Source of the DNA: Rotaria sp. Silwood1
Taxonomy: Eukaryota; Rotifera; Eurotatoria; Philodinida; Philodinidae
Direction of reading: 5' to 3'
DNA length: 64,000 nt
Assembly (NCBI GenBank): GCA_905250075.1
Contig: CAJNOP010000280.1
Location: 62,001-126,000, forward strand
This document shows, one piece after another, positions 50,848 through 64,000 of the stretch. Made by a program: the position numbers and the translations under genes. Position 1 is the stretch's first letter, and each line of letters opens with the position of its first letter. The notes under the pieces are model-generated. The model did not search any database. It worked only from the letters and a program-made list of their open reading frames with translations, and had not been told where the DNA came from.

Positions 50848-53800
50848 ATGTCAAGAGAAGGATCACCAAGAGAAAACCCAACAGATGAATCTGCATCAAG
50901 TATTAATAAGAATAATTATTTTATTTTATTTATTAAAATTTTGTGATTTTTCTATTCATGATTTAGCTCGTCAACCTTTATCAGCTATGGATGCAGGATC
51001 TGTTGATACTCAAGGTAAATAAATAAAAAAGACACAACAGGAACACTTCATTGTTAAATAATAATTGTTTATAGTCACACCGGATGCACAAACACAAGAA
51101 GTTTTAAATTCTGAAAACGAGCTTCGTAAGTAAATGGTTTTGTTATTGATTTTAAAACAATTAAAAAAATATTCAAATTTATTATTTTGATTAGCTACTT
51201 CCATAGCACTCGATTCAATTCAAATGCCACCACCACCGTCAGAATCAACTCAGGAAAACATGGAAGGCGAAGACGAAGGAGAAAGAGGAGGAGATGAACA
51301 AACAATACAAATTGATCAACAAGATACACAACAAGAACAAACAACAACAGTTAATGATAATGAAAATCAAGATATTATTGAAAAACCAGAACGTGATAGT
51401 CCACCAAGACTTCCAGATACATTCTATTATGATGCTGAAAAAATTCATGCTAAACCATTAACAACAAATGAAAAGATATTTCCAGAAAATACATTATCGA
51501 TGTTGTAAGTTCAAATTAATTAATTAATCGTTTACCTTCTTTCGAATCATTTTAAACTCTTTGATAGAAATTATCTATTTAGAGTAATAAAACATTAGAT
51601 TGAGTAGATTACTGATTATTGCATAAAGTCTTCAATAAACTAAAAATTAAACATTTTTTTCATTATTCTTTCTGTAGGATTAGTTTTTAAAAATAGCTTG
51701 ATTACGGATATGACAATAGCATTTTTCTTGAGAATTTTTGACTTATTTGTAATGTGTAAGATAAAAAAAAATGATGCTTTTGTATTTTTGATATGAGAAT
51801 CATAGAATAATACAATTCTGGTACAAAAAACTTTGTTAGAACACATAGTCAGTCGAAAAACATTTCACGACCGTTTTAAAATAATTACTTATTGATAGAA
51901 ACAGAGAAACTTGACGGTTTTGTTATGCTTTTCCATCATCTAGGTGAGATCTTAACAATAGGAATAGGTAGTTTCTCATCGAATATCAGAATCAATAATT
52001 TCGATACAATTCAAAAAGTGAAAGATTGATTTCAATTCGAGAATAGTCTTGTTTGCAAATGTCTAAGCATATATCATCGCTCGAAATTATCCATTTTTCA
52101 TAAAATAATTCATGAAAAGTAGATTTTCACCTTTATACACATAAAATAACTACGAAAAAGTTTATATTAATTGAATATTTATCTTCTTTATGACCTATTC
52201 TTCATTTCTCTAATAGATTAATGCCAGAGAGTAAAAAATTGCAATTACTTATTTATTATTATTATGTTTTTAGTCGATCATATGCTTATGATTGTAATAA
52301 ACGTGGAAATTTACACATACTAGATAATAAAACAGTTATGTTTGTTGCTGCTTGTGTTATTGAAATTATTGATTTATCTACTGGACAACATCAATATATT
52401 CAAACAACAGGTGGTTATAGTATTGGTGCCGTAGTCGTAAGAAGAAAAATCATTAATTTTTTTTTTTTTAATAAATAAGTCTATTATTTTGTTATTTCAC
52501 AAAACAAAAAAGGTTCATCCAAGTAGACAATATTTTGCTGTTGGTGAAAAAGGTGATATGCCAAATATAGTTATATATGAATATCCATCATTAAGACCTT
52601 ATCGAATATTAAAAACTGGTACACAACGTTCTTATGCTTATCTTGATTTTAAGTAAATTCGAAAAAAAAAAATAATACTTTAAAAATTAAAATGAAAAAT
52701 CTATACATATTTGATTATGTTTAGTACTGAAGGTGATTTACTTGCTTCGCTTGGTTCAAGTCCAGACTATATGTTAACAATATGGGATTGGCGAGATGAG
52801 AAAATATTATTACGTAGCAAAGCATCATCACAAGAAGTTTTTAAAGTATCATTTTCAAAAGATCTTAAAGGACATTTAACTACATCTGGTATTGGTCATA
52901 TCAAGTAAGATTATGAGAAAAAGAAAACTTTTTTTTTTGAAATAAATACAAGAAAAATTATAATAGATTTTGGAAAATGGCTCGAACATTTACTGGTTTA
53001 AAATTACAAGGTGAATTAGGTCGATTTGGACGAACAGAAATTTCTGATATTGAAGGTTATCGTGAATTACCAGATGGAAAAGTATGAAAAAAATTGTTAA
53101 ATAATTTTATTTAAGAATATAAATTTTAGGTTATTTCTGGTACTGAATGGGGTAATATGTTATTATGGGATGGTGGATTAATTCAAATAGAAGTTTGTCG
53201 TAAAAAAGGCAAACCTTGTCATAACGGTCCAATACAACAAGTATTATTAAATGAAAGTGATGTATTTACTGTTAGTGAAGATGGTTATATACGTGTTTGG
53301 GATTTTGAAACTATTGATACAGCTGAAGCAACTGATGAAGGATCAAAAATGGAAATGGAACCATTGAATGAACTTCGCGTAGGAACAGATAGTAAATTAA
53401 TGGGAATCAAACGTGGAGTTGTTGATGATATGAGTCTTTGGTTTGCTCAGGTAGACATTTTTTCTTCATTGAAATTACCGATTTCTTTTTATTATTTTCT
53501 TTAAATTAATAGGATGCACGAGGAAATATTTGGAAAATAGATTTAACATTTTCAAAAAATAGTACTGATCCAGAAGTTCTTCTTTCATTTACATCAGGTG
53601 CCGTAACTAGTCTTGATGTTTCATCTGTTTATCATACATTTGCTTGTTCGGCTAGCAATGGTAAGACTAATATCATTCAATTTATATATGAAAAAATCTT
53701 ATTATTTTATTTTTCATATAGTTATTCGAATTTATAATATCTTTACACAAGAAGTTTTATCTCAAAAAATGTTTACTACAAGTGTTACAAGTTTAAAATG

Positions 53801-56800
53801 GCTTCCAACTGTTGTATGTTATCAATTAAATTAAGGTTTTCTTTGTTAAATAATATTTTATTTCTATTTAAAGTTTGATGAAAAATCTGATGGAATATTA
53901 GCTGGATTTTCTGATGGTATTATACGATATTTTAAACTTCGTTCGGGTATTAAACCAAGCGGAACAGAAAAAAAACTTGAATTTGATTTACGAATGATAC
54001 AAGTTCTTAAACCACATACAAAACCAGTTACATTCATTACTTTAGAAGTTAAAAATCAATGGATTGCTACTGGAGTTTGTTTCTTTTACAACTAAATAAA
54101 TATTTTAAATTATTTATTTATTTTTTAATTTCTTAGAGTGCTGATGGAACAGTATTTTTCTTTAATTTTACACCAAAAGGTTTAAATCCAATTGGTTTTG
54201 TTAATGTAAAAGAAGAAATAACTTTTATGACATGGACACCAGCTCAATATGTAAGTATTATCGAAATGGAAATCATAGAAATTAATTTTTTATTTAAATA
54301 ATCAGGATAAAACTCGTCTTCTTGTTTGTTTGAAAAATGGTGTTATTCATGAATATGAAGGACCAGGTGGTATTAAATTTGATACATCAACATCATATTT
54401 ACTTGAATCACAATTACCTGTACGAATATTTCGTTTTCGAAGTATTAAATCTCGATTACGAGTAAGAACATTTTAAAATGTAAAGTCTTATGTAAATGTT
54501 GAGAATGTTTGTCTTATTAAAGCATGAAGAAGAACTTGAACGAAAACGAAAAGAAGAAGAAGAACGACAAAGAAAATTAGAAGAAGAAAGACGTTTACGT
54601 GGTATTGAAAAGAAAGAAAAAGGTAAATACTTAAACTCTTTCATATTTAGTTTTATTACATCAAAAGAACCTAACGGTTTAGAATGAATCAACAAGAGAA
54701 TCCTTGTGATCGGTCGGGCTAAGAGACCTATAAAAAAACAAGTCTTTAGTCATGTGATCCCGATTGGAAAAAGTACTTTGTCTTATTGACGACTAAAGAA
54801 TTTTTTCTTTATGAATTTTTCATGATGCAATTCAACATAAATTTTGTAAGAAAGAATGTAAGGTTAACATTTACTTCTTTACAAAAATGTTCTACTAGTT
54901 ATGAGAAGACGTTCTTATGTGTGTATATATAATAGGGAACATAAGCTTAGAATGCTTGTATTTTTCATATTTCTTCTCGATGGTAATAGACAGCAAGAAC
55001 CTGAATAAACCATTTTCGTAGTTGAAAAGATTGATAGGCTCGAAGACTCCAACATAACTCCTTGCATGAAGGTTTGCAAAAAATTAAGACGTCTTCAATC
55101 TCTCCACAACAATTATCGAATTGCATTCAATATACAGAAAGTTCAAAGAGAATTTTTCTCTTCTTCTTTTTATTAAAAACTATCAATATTTTTGATCCTT
55201 TGGAGCCTTCTATAAATTGAATGCAGTTCGATGAAGAAAAGTCATGAAAAGATCAAAGAAGTTTCATTTTGCTCTATCAAATAAAATATTTTCCCAAAAA
55301 CTTTGAATGAAAGTCAGAAAGCTAGTTTTGCAGATCTTAGCTTTTCACACTCTCACATTCAAGCAGTTTTGTTGAAGTTCTCAATCCTAAAAATTATAGT
55401 AGAAAGCTTTTTCAGAGTCTTGCTACCTTCTACCTTCGGAAAGAAAACGTAAAAATGCAGCTGCTCTAATCTTCTGTTTGCCACTATATGCTTTTGATTT
55501 GAGAAATATGTACACCATAGTGCCACTAATTTATTATGAATATTCCAGATTTTATGTTATGATAGAAGAGAAAAAAATAATATTGCGTAGACTTGAACTC
55601 TTTTTATGGTAATAAAAACTCATTAGGTCTACATAGTCACGACTAGAGATATGGAGGAGAAAATATTGAAGAACTGTTTTCAATGCAATGCAAATAAATT
55701 TCGGAATAGTTATCCACTCAATAAGAACCGAAAATCTAAAATCTTCGAATCGAAATTACTAAAAATAAAAAAGTTACTAGGACCAGAATAAAAAAACTTT
55801 GTCCTGCACATCTTTAGTCTTGACTCGTAAGCGAATCGACACATGCCACTGATCCTCGGTAAATTACAAAAACCATGATGATAAAAGAAATAGTCCGAAT
55901 CCAATGTGTTGATTTTAGTACAAATCTAAAAAAGAAATCATTTTATTTTTTTATTTTTTTTGTAGAAGGTGAACGACCAACTGAACAAGAAGAAGAGGAA
56001 GAACAAAAAGAAGATGATTGGAAACCATATATACCTGAAATACCTAGTGCTGCTTTATTTGCAGTTTATACATCACCAGATACATTTTGGCTTTCTATGG
56101 TTAATTTTATTATTTATTTTGTTTTTTGTTTAACATTTTTCAATTTAGGATGATTATGATGCTGGATATTTATATCATTGTCAATTTTCAAATAAAGATG
56201 ATCGTTTTCAATATAATCCAGAACGACAAGATACTATAGTAAATACTTTACCTGTACCAAATACAGATTTAGCACATGGTGATGATATTCCATTAACAAG
56301 TATTCTCATTAGGTATTTTAATTTTTTTGCTTTTTATATATAAAATTTCATTCGTATATCTTGTTTTTTTTTGTAGAGAAAAATTAAATTTAATTTTTGT
56401 TGGTTTAAAAAATGGTTTTATACGTATTTATCCATATGGTGGACCACAAGTATTTCAATCGCTTGATGATTATTGGACAAAAGGATCACATGATACTGAA
56501 TATGGTATTGTAACTCATTTAATTACATCATTTGATGATCGTTTTGCATTATCTGGTGGTGCTGATGGAAACATATTTGGTTATGTTGTTAAAGGAGATT
56601 TAAGTATTTTTCAAGAACAATTTGAAATACCTAAAATGCCAGCATATACAGTAAATAGAAAAGCCCTTTAAAAAAAGTCTATGATTGAATGAATGAATAT
56701 TTAATTTATATAGGGTGAAACTGAACCACAAGATATAACTGATTCAAAGCATTATTCAATTGAAGAAGAAAAACAAAAAGCTGAACAAGATAAAATGAAA

Positions 56801-59800
56801 AAATCAGCTGAAGGATTAAAAAATGAAATGCGACAAAGAATTGAAGGTTTAAGAGGAAAATTTCGAAGATTATTAATAGAAAATGATCAATTACCTGCTG
56901 ATTTAAGAATAGCACGTCAAGTAAACAATAGAAAAAAAAACAGAAATAACAAAAAAAAGAAGAACTGTTTATTTTTTTAGGATTTTATTCTTGATGAAAA
57001 TATTCGACAAAATTTTCTTGCTGAAATTCAAGATAAAATTGATTTATCTGCTAAAGAATTAGCATGGGAATCTGAACGTTGCAATATTGCATTAAGAAAA
57101 TTAGAACAATGGTAAAAATAACAACATTCTTAGATAAGATTTTTGTTGATTTTCCACTCTTTTCGAATATGAGCTTAAAAAGTTTTGGTAAAAAGTACTG
57201 AAAGACTTTTTCAAAGACCTGGCAAAATAATTTTTTAATGATGAGCCAATAGGTTTTTGTTTGCCATATAAGTCTCTTTTCGAACATGAGAAAAATTGTT
57301 GGAATCGGTCGTTTTGTAGAGTAGATGTTTCTCTACAAAATGTATACTGTAGTGTTTACCTAAATGAGGCTTCAAGCATATTTTCAAGAACTTCTTTCAA
57401 AATAGAAAGGTTGTCGGTTTTTCAAATATGGGAACTTAGAAAACATGAAGATTGAGTTATCTTGTCTGAAGACACGAAAAAAAAACTGGGAAGGTTGTTT
57501 CTGATCTACCAACTGAAATATAAATAAAGATCCTAACTTTTAGTTTCGAATCACAATAATAAAAATCCGAAAATTCTCCATTCAAACTAATTTTCTGAAC
57601 TGTTCAGAGAGTATTTCACTTCTCTTGAAAAAAAACTTAGACAAAATTTCTAATCTCATATTCAAAAAGCCATATTTCTGTGCTTTTAAAATATAAAGAA
57701 ATGTACAGAAAATGAAGTATTTTCTATAAGATCGTTATAGTAATTATACAAAAGATAAATAAGAAAACAATCATACGAGTATACTGACACATGAAGTATT
57801 TTGAAGCAGTGTTTTACTTATGTTTTCTCCTTCGGTAGATAGATTCAAACTTCAGAAAGGTGAAAATCTGCTTTCAAGAAGACAAATACATAGTATCGAG
57901 AACGATGATTTCGAATTTCAGAAGAATAAACATGATCTCTTTAGCGGCATCGTTCTCTTGACCTTTGAGTTGAATAACATATAGGTTTAAAGAAGTACAA
58001 AATGTAGAGAAATATTCGTTGCCTCCCTTCTTTTTTTTTCACTTGTCAGAAATATTTTTTAACGGGACAAAAGTGAACAAACATGTTGTCTAAAAAACTT
58101 TTCGAGCATCCATTACTTTCGTTGTTTTTTCACAAATATCCATGTTCTTATTTTAGGTTTGTCGATCCTGTTGCTCAAGACGTTGTTTCAGTTAAAAGTT
58201 TTGATGGTAAATGGGAAGTTAGTACATTTCGTACTATTGGTATGAATAATATTTGATTTTTTTTATTATTGATTTTCATTATATTTTCATATAGAATTAC
58301 CAAATGATTTTTATTCATTGCAAGAAGAACTTGAACGACAAAAAAATGCTTTACTTGATAAAGGAAAAAGAAAAGAAACTGTTGAAGTTTCTGGTAACAA
58401 ATTTAAGACAAATTGTTAAAAAAATATTAAAATTCATTGTTTTTAAATAGATGAAAAAGCTGGTGAAAGTCGAGAAGCACGTACTACTGATTCAAAATCT
58501 TCAACAACAAAATTAAAAGGTGCTAAAGCAATGCGTGTAGAACGTTTACTTCGTAAAATGGAAGAACGTGCTAAACGACGACAAAAACGAAAAGAAGAGG
58601 TTTTAGATTTTTTTTTAATTTGAATTATCTATATATATTTGATTGTTTTTGTTTCAGTGGGCAGTACTTTATCAAAAGAAAAAACCAGAAGGATATGATG
58701 ATCCAGCTGAAGTTGGAAATATTCGTTATGCAAAGGATAATATGGGAAATTATTTTTTGAAAACAGCATCAGATTATGTTGTACCAGTTGAACAACGCCT
58801 TACTGTTCTTCGAGCACTTGATAGAATCATGAAAATAAGATTTGTGGTAATTTAATAAGTAGAACACTTTCCTGTCATTCTCTATGGTTAAAGCTGTTAT
58901 ATTAATAACGTATAAATTTAAACCAATTATTTCGTAAAGAAAAGCTAATATAATTCTAGGATTGATTTTTTCAATAGATTAGTCAGAGTACTTATTCAAC
59001 TTCATGGAGTATGAGAAGCGCAAAGAGAGAGAGAGAGTAGAATTTTGGTCTGAGTCCAAATTTGCATAATAAACCCTTACCGCTATGAATAGTCAAGATG
59101 ATCTGTAATATTCAGCACTATGTCAGCCTGTTGGGTCCTATGCTTTGTTGTTGAGCACTACAGAGTGTATCAGCTATTCATAGAGATAAGACTTTGTGAG
59201 GTAAATTTGTACTGGAGGGGATATTCATGTGTTCCAAACAAGATACGATTGTTATCACAGCTAAGAGACTTAATGAGTAATAATATAGTTTTTACACGAT
59301 GTAAGACAAGCTGTTAGATAATATTAGTTGTCCGTATCACTAATTGGGGAAAGTATAGCAGCTGATAAATTGCTCTTGAGTCGAGGCTATGCAAATTGTG
59401 TAGATTCACATAATCTATGAATATTTTGAGAAGAATCCGCGTCCTTAGATCATTGCTGTGGAAATACTCTATTTGTACGGTAGTTTTTCAATAAATGCTA
59501 TGTTCCTCCTCAAAACACTCGAAAACTAACATTCGTATTTCAACTTAAAACTTTGCATAGATACAGGCTTTAACGAGAACAGTCTTTTAGAAAAGTCTCA
59601 AGTTTTTTGTATTATTTACTTCTGTCCTTAAATAAGAGCATCATATCTTCCAGTTTATATGAGCGATATAAAAGGCATGATATTACCATTGTTATATCTT
59701 TGGATGGAAACAACGACAATATTTGAAACATTCACAAAAGAAACTCTTCTTATTAAGAGCTCTCTCTATGCAGAGTATCAAGTCGAAATTCGAAAATCAG

Positions 59801-62800
59801 GTTTTCAGATGTTCCTGGATTCATTCAAAAAAATATTATAAAAGTACAATATCTCCATGACAATAAGAGAAGGACATGAACTCTTAACATAGTGTTCACA
59901 ACTAATTAGGTCTACAGAACTCATACAATTTAGATTCAAAAGAAATTTATCAGTTGTGAAACTTCCCTGGTAAGGCATATTCGGAATCATAGATTTATTC
60001 TCACGTTAATATTTGAAAGTTCTGATATAGTTTTAATTGTTCCCATTAAAGAATAAAAATATCATTTAAGAATAATTATATTTAGACATATACTTATAAA
60101 ATGAAATTTAATCGACGTGTTTTGGAACTTATTGAACGTAAACGTACTCTAACCGAGCAAATTAATAATGAACTTGAACGATTACGAATTCTTGGTCAAA
60201 ATCAACCAAATTATCAAGAATTATTTAATATTCCTTTATTACCATCTGTTAAAGATGGAAAAGAAAAGTAAAAACAGAAGCAATAATAATATCTTTTCTT
60301 TGTACATAAACGTTATTTATTTATAGTCGTTTTCAATTTACACGTGAAGAAATTCAAGCATTTCGTGAAGAACATGAACAACGTAATGGTGATTTAACAA
60401 AACCTGATGAAGATACATCAAGTACAAATGCTCGTCAATCATCAATAAAACGTCCAATTGATCTTCGTTGGTCTGTGAACTTAAAAGAACCATTACCATC
60501 AAATATTCTCAATAAAAATCTTTCAAATGAAACTACAAATGATAATACATCAATAAATATCTTACGTGAAATAAAAAATTCTGAAGATCCAAAATCTGAT
60601 CCATTCACTTATCGGTTAGATATTAACATGTAAATATTGTCAAGAAAAAAAAAATTGCTTTTGATATTTTCAGATTATTTTTTGAACGTGATCGAATACT
60701 TGAAAATGTTCAAGAAACAATGCATATATTTGATAATGATGTTTGTCTATTATATTATCTTAAAATAATAAAAACTTTACGAGCTAAAGAAACTGATCTT
60801 CGATGTATAACATTCTATGAAGAATTAATGTTAATGAAAGAATTTGAACGAACAGAAAATGAATTAGAAAATAAAGTTACTGAAGCACAAAAACGATCTG
60901 ATAATGAACAAACAAAAGTAAATAAATAATATTATAATTAGTTTATAATTTTTTATTTGTTTTTATATTTTAGATCAGTGAATTTAATGGAAAAATTGAT
61001 GCAAAAAAAAAAGATATTGAAAGTTTAGATGAACGAATGAAACATATTTATGCACGTTTTGATGAAATGATACCAAAAGAACATAAATTTTATAATTATC
61101 TTTTACGAGTTTTAAATAAAAAAATTAAACGAAAAAAACGTGTTGAAGGAGAAGAAGCAGAAGGTATGTATCAATGAATACATATATATGATTTATATAT
61201 TCATCAGTTTTTTAATAGACATTTTCTTTTTCTATATCTTAATACATAAAAGTTTTCAGTTTTGCAATTTCAAACAAATATTTATATGAATACAAGAAAA
61301 AGATATACAAACAATGTTTGTAGCAGTTGTCTTTTTTAATAATTTCAGAAGAAGAAAATATATCACTTGAACACTTCTCATGCCATTCAAACCGCCGGTA
61401 GACTGTTTGGTATTCGCCCGTAGTAACAAAAAAATCCCAATATATCGACAATCCATTGGTGGTAGCCCATGGTTTGTTTTAGAAGTTTTGAAAAAAATGA
61501 CTCTGAGCATGAAAATTGAAGTTAGTTTTTCATTTGTACGAATTCATTGTAGAGAAGCTTTGTGTGTGATTTTGTAGCTTACATGATTAAAATTCTGAAC
61601 AAAGTTATAAACTATGAGGTGAAAGTCTTGACACAAAAAATTTGTTCGGTTTTACCTTTGAGCAAATAATTCAATAAATTAAAATTAGTATCTTCACTAA
61701 TTGAAAAAAAAAGAGCTTTTTTTCGTCATTCATAAGTTCTCTGCGTAATATTTTGAAACACTTTTGACTTTAAATTAATGTCGATCATTTAATTGTCTAC
61801 ACAGTTATGGGTTACAATAAGATAGAGCTAAAAAATAGTTAAACATTATAGAATAACAGATAGAGACATAAATTAAATATTTTGTAGTATGAAGTTTGCT
61901 CTACAAATTGATCTATAAAAAAGGTTTTTTGTCATTTGAAAAGAAAAAGCCTTAAGCAAAGTATAACAATAAGGAATATGAAAAATTCTGTACAGCTGTT
62001 TCTTATAGATCCAATCATGCATTTTCTCCTAGTTAAGTAAATAACGTCTAATGATAGAATATTTTCAACTTGGCAATCACTTTTGAGTTCGGAGTCTGTA
62101 CATAGGATAGCCTCCAATGAGATATTGAAAATCCCTAAAAGATAACAACTCCTAGGCCTCTCATAGCTATTTTATTAAAGGAAGTGACGCTTTTTTCCAT
62201 AAGCTATACCCCCCCTCCGCAAGGTTTCTTTTCATTTCAATATTTTTTGGTTGTGGGTAGTGTGAAGATATAAAGTCACCCAACCAGACCTTGGACATTT
62301 TTAGTCTTAGCAAAAACCACAATATTTTAGAGGACGGTCATTTACATAGGAAAATACTAGAAATTAGGGAGCATTTAGAGGTTTTTGTTGTTAAGAGTGA
62401 GTTTTCATGTAAAATGAGTATGATATTCTGAATTAGCATAAAAAATTACACTAGACACTATTTTTCATTGTAAAATGTTTTCCATGAAAATTTGACTCGT
62501 AGGAGACCAGAGGAGAAAAACTCATAGATAAACGATTGAGGGAGAGTAGGGGTCAAATCTCCGTGGAAAATATCTTACAATGAAAAACAGAGTTACTAGT
62601 GGAATTTTTTATGCTGATTCCGAATATCATACTCATTTTACATAAAAACCGTCTTTCGACAACAGAAACCTCTAAATAATCCCTATGTTCTGTTATTTTT
62701 CTATATAGATGACCGTCCTCTAAAATATTGATTTTTTTGCTAAGACTAAAAATGTCCATGGTCCGGTAGTGTCATTTTATATTTTCATACTACCCACGAC

Positions 62801-64000
62801 CAACAATAGTTGAACGAAAAAAAACCTGCGAGGAGGGGGAGGGTATAAGCACCATTTTCTTTTGAGTTTACAGCATGATACGTAGAAAAGAATCGAATGG
62901 TAATATTTTAATCTGAAATTTTGTCTATAGATAGATCTAAGTGTAACTAGAATATTCTGAAGATTTCAGCTCAAAAGAACGTTTCCTTCATGAGTTATTG
63001 AATTTCCAACAGAAAACTGAATTTTTCATAAAAATTCATTCAAATTCAATACATTAACACTATATTCTTATGACTTTCACATCCTACATAAGCCAAGTAA
63101 ATTCTTATCATTCTATATTTCTCTTTAAAATAGATGCTGATGATATGTCTCAAGATTTTGATGAAGAAGAAGATTGGGAACTTGAAGATGATGAAGATGA
63201 AGATCAAATAGCTAATGAAGATCCAACGAGACAACTTGATGTTGATATTTGTCCACCAAATCTTGATCAAAAAATATATGACGATGTTGTTGCTTTACGT
63301 GAAAAGCGACTGGATCTTGGTATAGATTTTGTATTCTTTTATCTTATTTTTAAAAAAACCTATTATTTTAGATGAAGCAATAACGGATGAAAAAGCTGCT
63401 TTACAATCATTACAACAAACACTTGGACAAACGCAAATTTATTCAAATAAAATTGATACTGAATTAAAATCCAAACAAGCTGACTTAATTGATTTTCAAG
63501 TAAACAAATAATCGAAAAATAATTATTTCAAATTATTTGTTTTCAATAATTAAATTATGTGTCGTTTTTGTTTTTTAGAAAAAGAAACAACGAAAGATTA
63601 ATGATATTAATGTTGCTATTGATATTCGTTCTCATCAAATTCGTTATGATCGTTCAACTCATTTACCAGATGATTTATCTGATGCATTAATCTTTAATAG
63701 AATTAATAAATTAGGTTTAACAAGTCGTATTGTTGATGTTAAAACAGAAATTAAACGAGAAAAAGAACGATACGTGTAAATATATTGAAAATAAAAAGTA
63801 AATAATTATTTCTTTATTAAAATTTTGTTTTAGAAATAAAAAACAAGAACGAAAAGATCTATCACATGAATTAAAACATGCTGCTCAAGTTATAAAACTT
63901 TTAACTGATGAATGTAATAAATTAATGGTAGAAAAATTTGGTAAATTAGTTCAATTAGAAAAATTAGAAGGAGCTATTGTTAATTTACAAATTGAAGAAC
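50848..64000 (+). CDS. CFAP44: cilia- and flagella-associated protein 44 (CFAP44/WDR52), 5' and middle part
   Basis: This axonemal protein, together with CFAP43, belongs to the tether/tetherhead complex beside the inner dynein arms. Exons: 50848-50899, 50967-51014, 51075-51125, 51195-51504, 52274-52436, 52513-52652, 52725-52904, 52967-53081, 53130-53450, 53513-53660, 53722-53813, 53874-54074, 54137-54250, 54306-54461, 54523-54622, 55966-56099, 56149-56312, 56377-56650, 56714-56920, 56981-57111, 58157-58239, 58295-58393, 58451-58599, 58658-58846, 60086-60267, 60327-60629, 60674-60917, 60974-61163, 63134-63319, 63372-63499, 63579-63775 and 63834-64000 (cut by the window). About 1,739 codons are present (human 1,854 in total). 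Acidic Gln-rich N-terminus, then WD40 repeats ([79 protein letters not shown]), then coiled coils ([38 protein letters not shown]). Assignment is firm; the splice choice is slightly uncertain at exons 5 and 24. Confidence 0.96.
55636..55824. mobile_element. hAT-like MITE in CFAP44 intron 15
   Basis: The element occupies 55644-55816 (173 bp). The left end is TAGAGATATGGAGGA and the reversed right end is TAAAGATGTGCAGGA (12/15). The flanks GTCACGAC and GTCTTGAC match at 6 of 8 positions, consistent with an aged 8-bp duplication. The ends are the same family as 29087 and 49519. No ORF. Confidence 0.6.
57112..58156. other. CFAP44 intron 20, nothing recognised
   Basis: This 1,045 bp AT-rich intron has no supported ORF or terminal repeats. 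Splice phase requires no hidden exon. Confidence 0.6.
58847..60085. other. CFAP44 intron 24, nothing recognised
   Basis: This 1,239 bp intron includes a short GAGAGAGAGAGAG run near 59022. The exon-24 donor could be GTG|GTAATT (used) or TTT|GTGGTA, which changes one Val. No gene or transposon structure is seen. Confidence 0.55.
62205..62847. mobile_element. 643-bp foldback (long inverted-repeat) element in CFAP44 intron 28
   Basis: Two arms of about 320 bp are inverted copies of each other meeting near 62525. The outer ends are TATACCCCCCCTCC and, reversed, TATACCCTCCCCCTCC. Further in, GGTTGTGGGTAGT pairs with ACTACCCACGACC, AATATTTTAGAGGACGGTCAT pairs with ATGACCGTCCTCTAAAATATT, and CATTGTAA pairs with TTACAATG next to the centre. 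Arms differ at scattered positions, mostly transitions. The ORF at 62553-62759 lies inside an arm and is an artefact. The TATA ends fit a Tc1/mariner-type TA duplication, but this is not proven. Confidence 0.85.

Noticed and set aside
62553-62759. 68-aa ORF in CFAP44 intron 28
   Set aside because: Lies wholly inside one arm of the foldback element.
1-64000. CRISPR array, bacterial operon or prophage
   Set aside because: Spliceosomal introns and animal genes throughout; no regularly spaced direct repeats seen.

Overview
The window is nuclear DNA of a small metazoan and most likely comes from a bdelloid rotifer. It is strongly AT-rich. Genes are split by many short (about 40-100 bp) GT-AG introns, and spacing between genes is tight. 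Every conserved gene is animal-type (RPL3, YJU2, TRIP12, TTLL11, CFAP44, DMXL, tropomyosin, Regnase-like). Two further genes fit bdelloids in particular: an ankyrin plus mono-ADP-ribosyltransferase gene and a bacterial-type homospermidine synthase. The species assignment is inference. Exon coordinates were worked out by hand from splice sites, reading phase and remembered family sequences, and phase closes through every multi-exon gene.

Layout: 1-9096 (-) is the N-terminal part of a DmX-like/Rabconnectin-3 alpha gene, whose 3' end lies off the window. 9286-11293 (-) is ribosomal protein L3, only 189 bp upstream of DMXL in the same direction. 13474-16624 (+) is a Regnase/ZC3H12-like RNA-binding protein whose nuclease acidic residues are mostly lost. 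18021-19247 (-) is the splicing factor YJU2/CCDC94. 21415-22403 (-) is an ankyrin-ART gene split by a frameshift in an A8 tract. 26101-36106 (-) is a complete 20-exon TRIP12 HECT ubiquitin ligase. 39173-40708 (-) is homospermidine synthase, a probable bacterial acquisition. 42078-47156 (+) is a TTLL11-type tubulin polyglutamylase. 48840-50578 (-) is a short tropomyosin. 50848 to beyond 64000 (+) is the ciliary protein CFAP44, 32 exons seen, 3' end off the window.

Mobile and repeat content lies in introns and gaps. It includes a 643 bp foldback element in a CFAP44 intron, a roughly 1 kb TTAA-flanked inverted-repeat element at 24623-25637, and a small family of hAT-like MITEs with TAGAGATGTGCA-type ends (29087, 49519, 55644), one with a perfect 8-bp target duplication. 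A degenerate GT-rich tract lies near 23150-23440.

Functionally, TTLL11 and CFAP44 are ciliary axoneme genes lying close together. Tropomyosin and CFAP44 share a 269 bp divergent promoter region. RPL3 and DMXL look like a possible trans-spliced operon: a poly(A) signal, then a pyrimidine-AG acceptor just before the DMXL ATG. No RNA gene, CRISPR array or prokaryotic operon was found.
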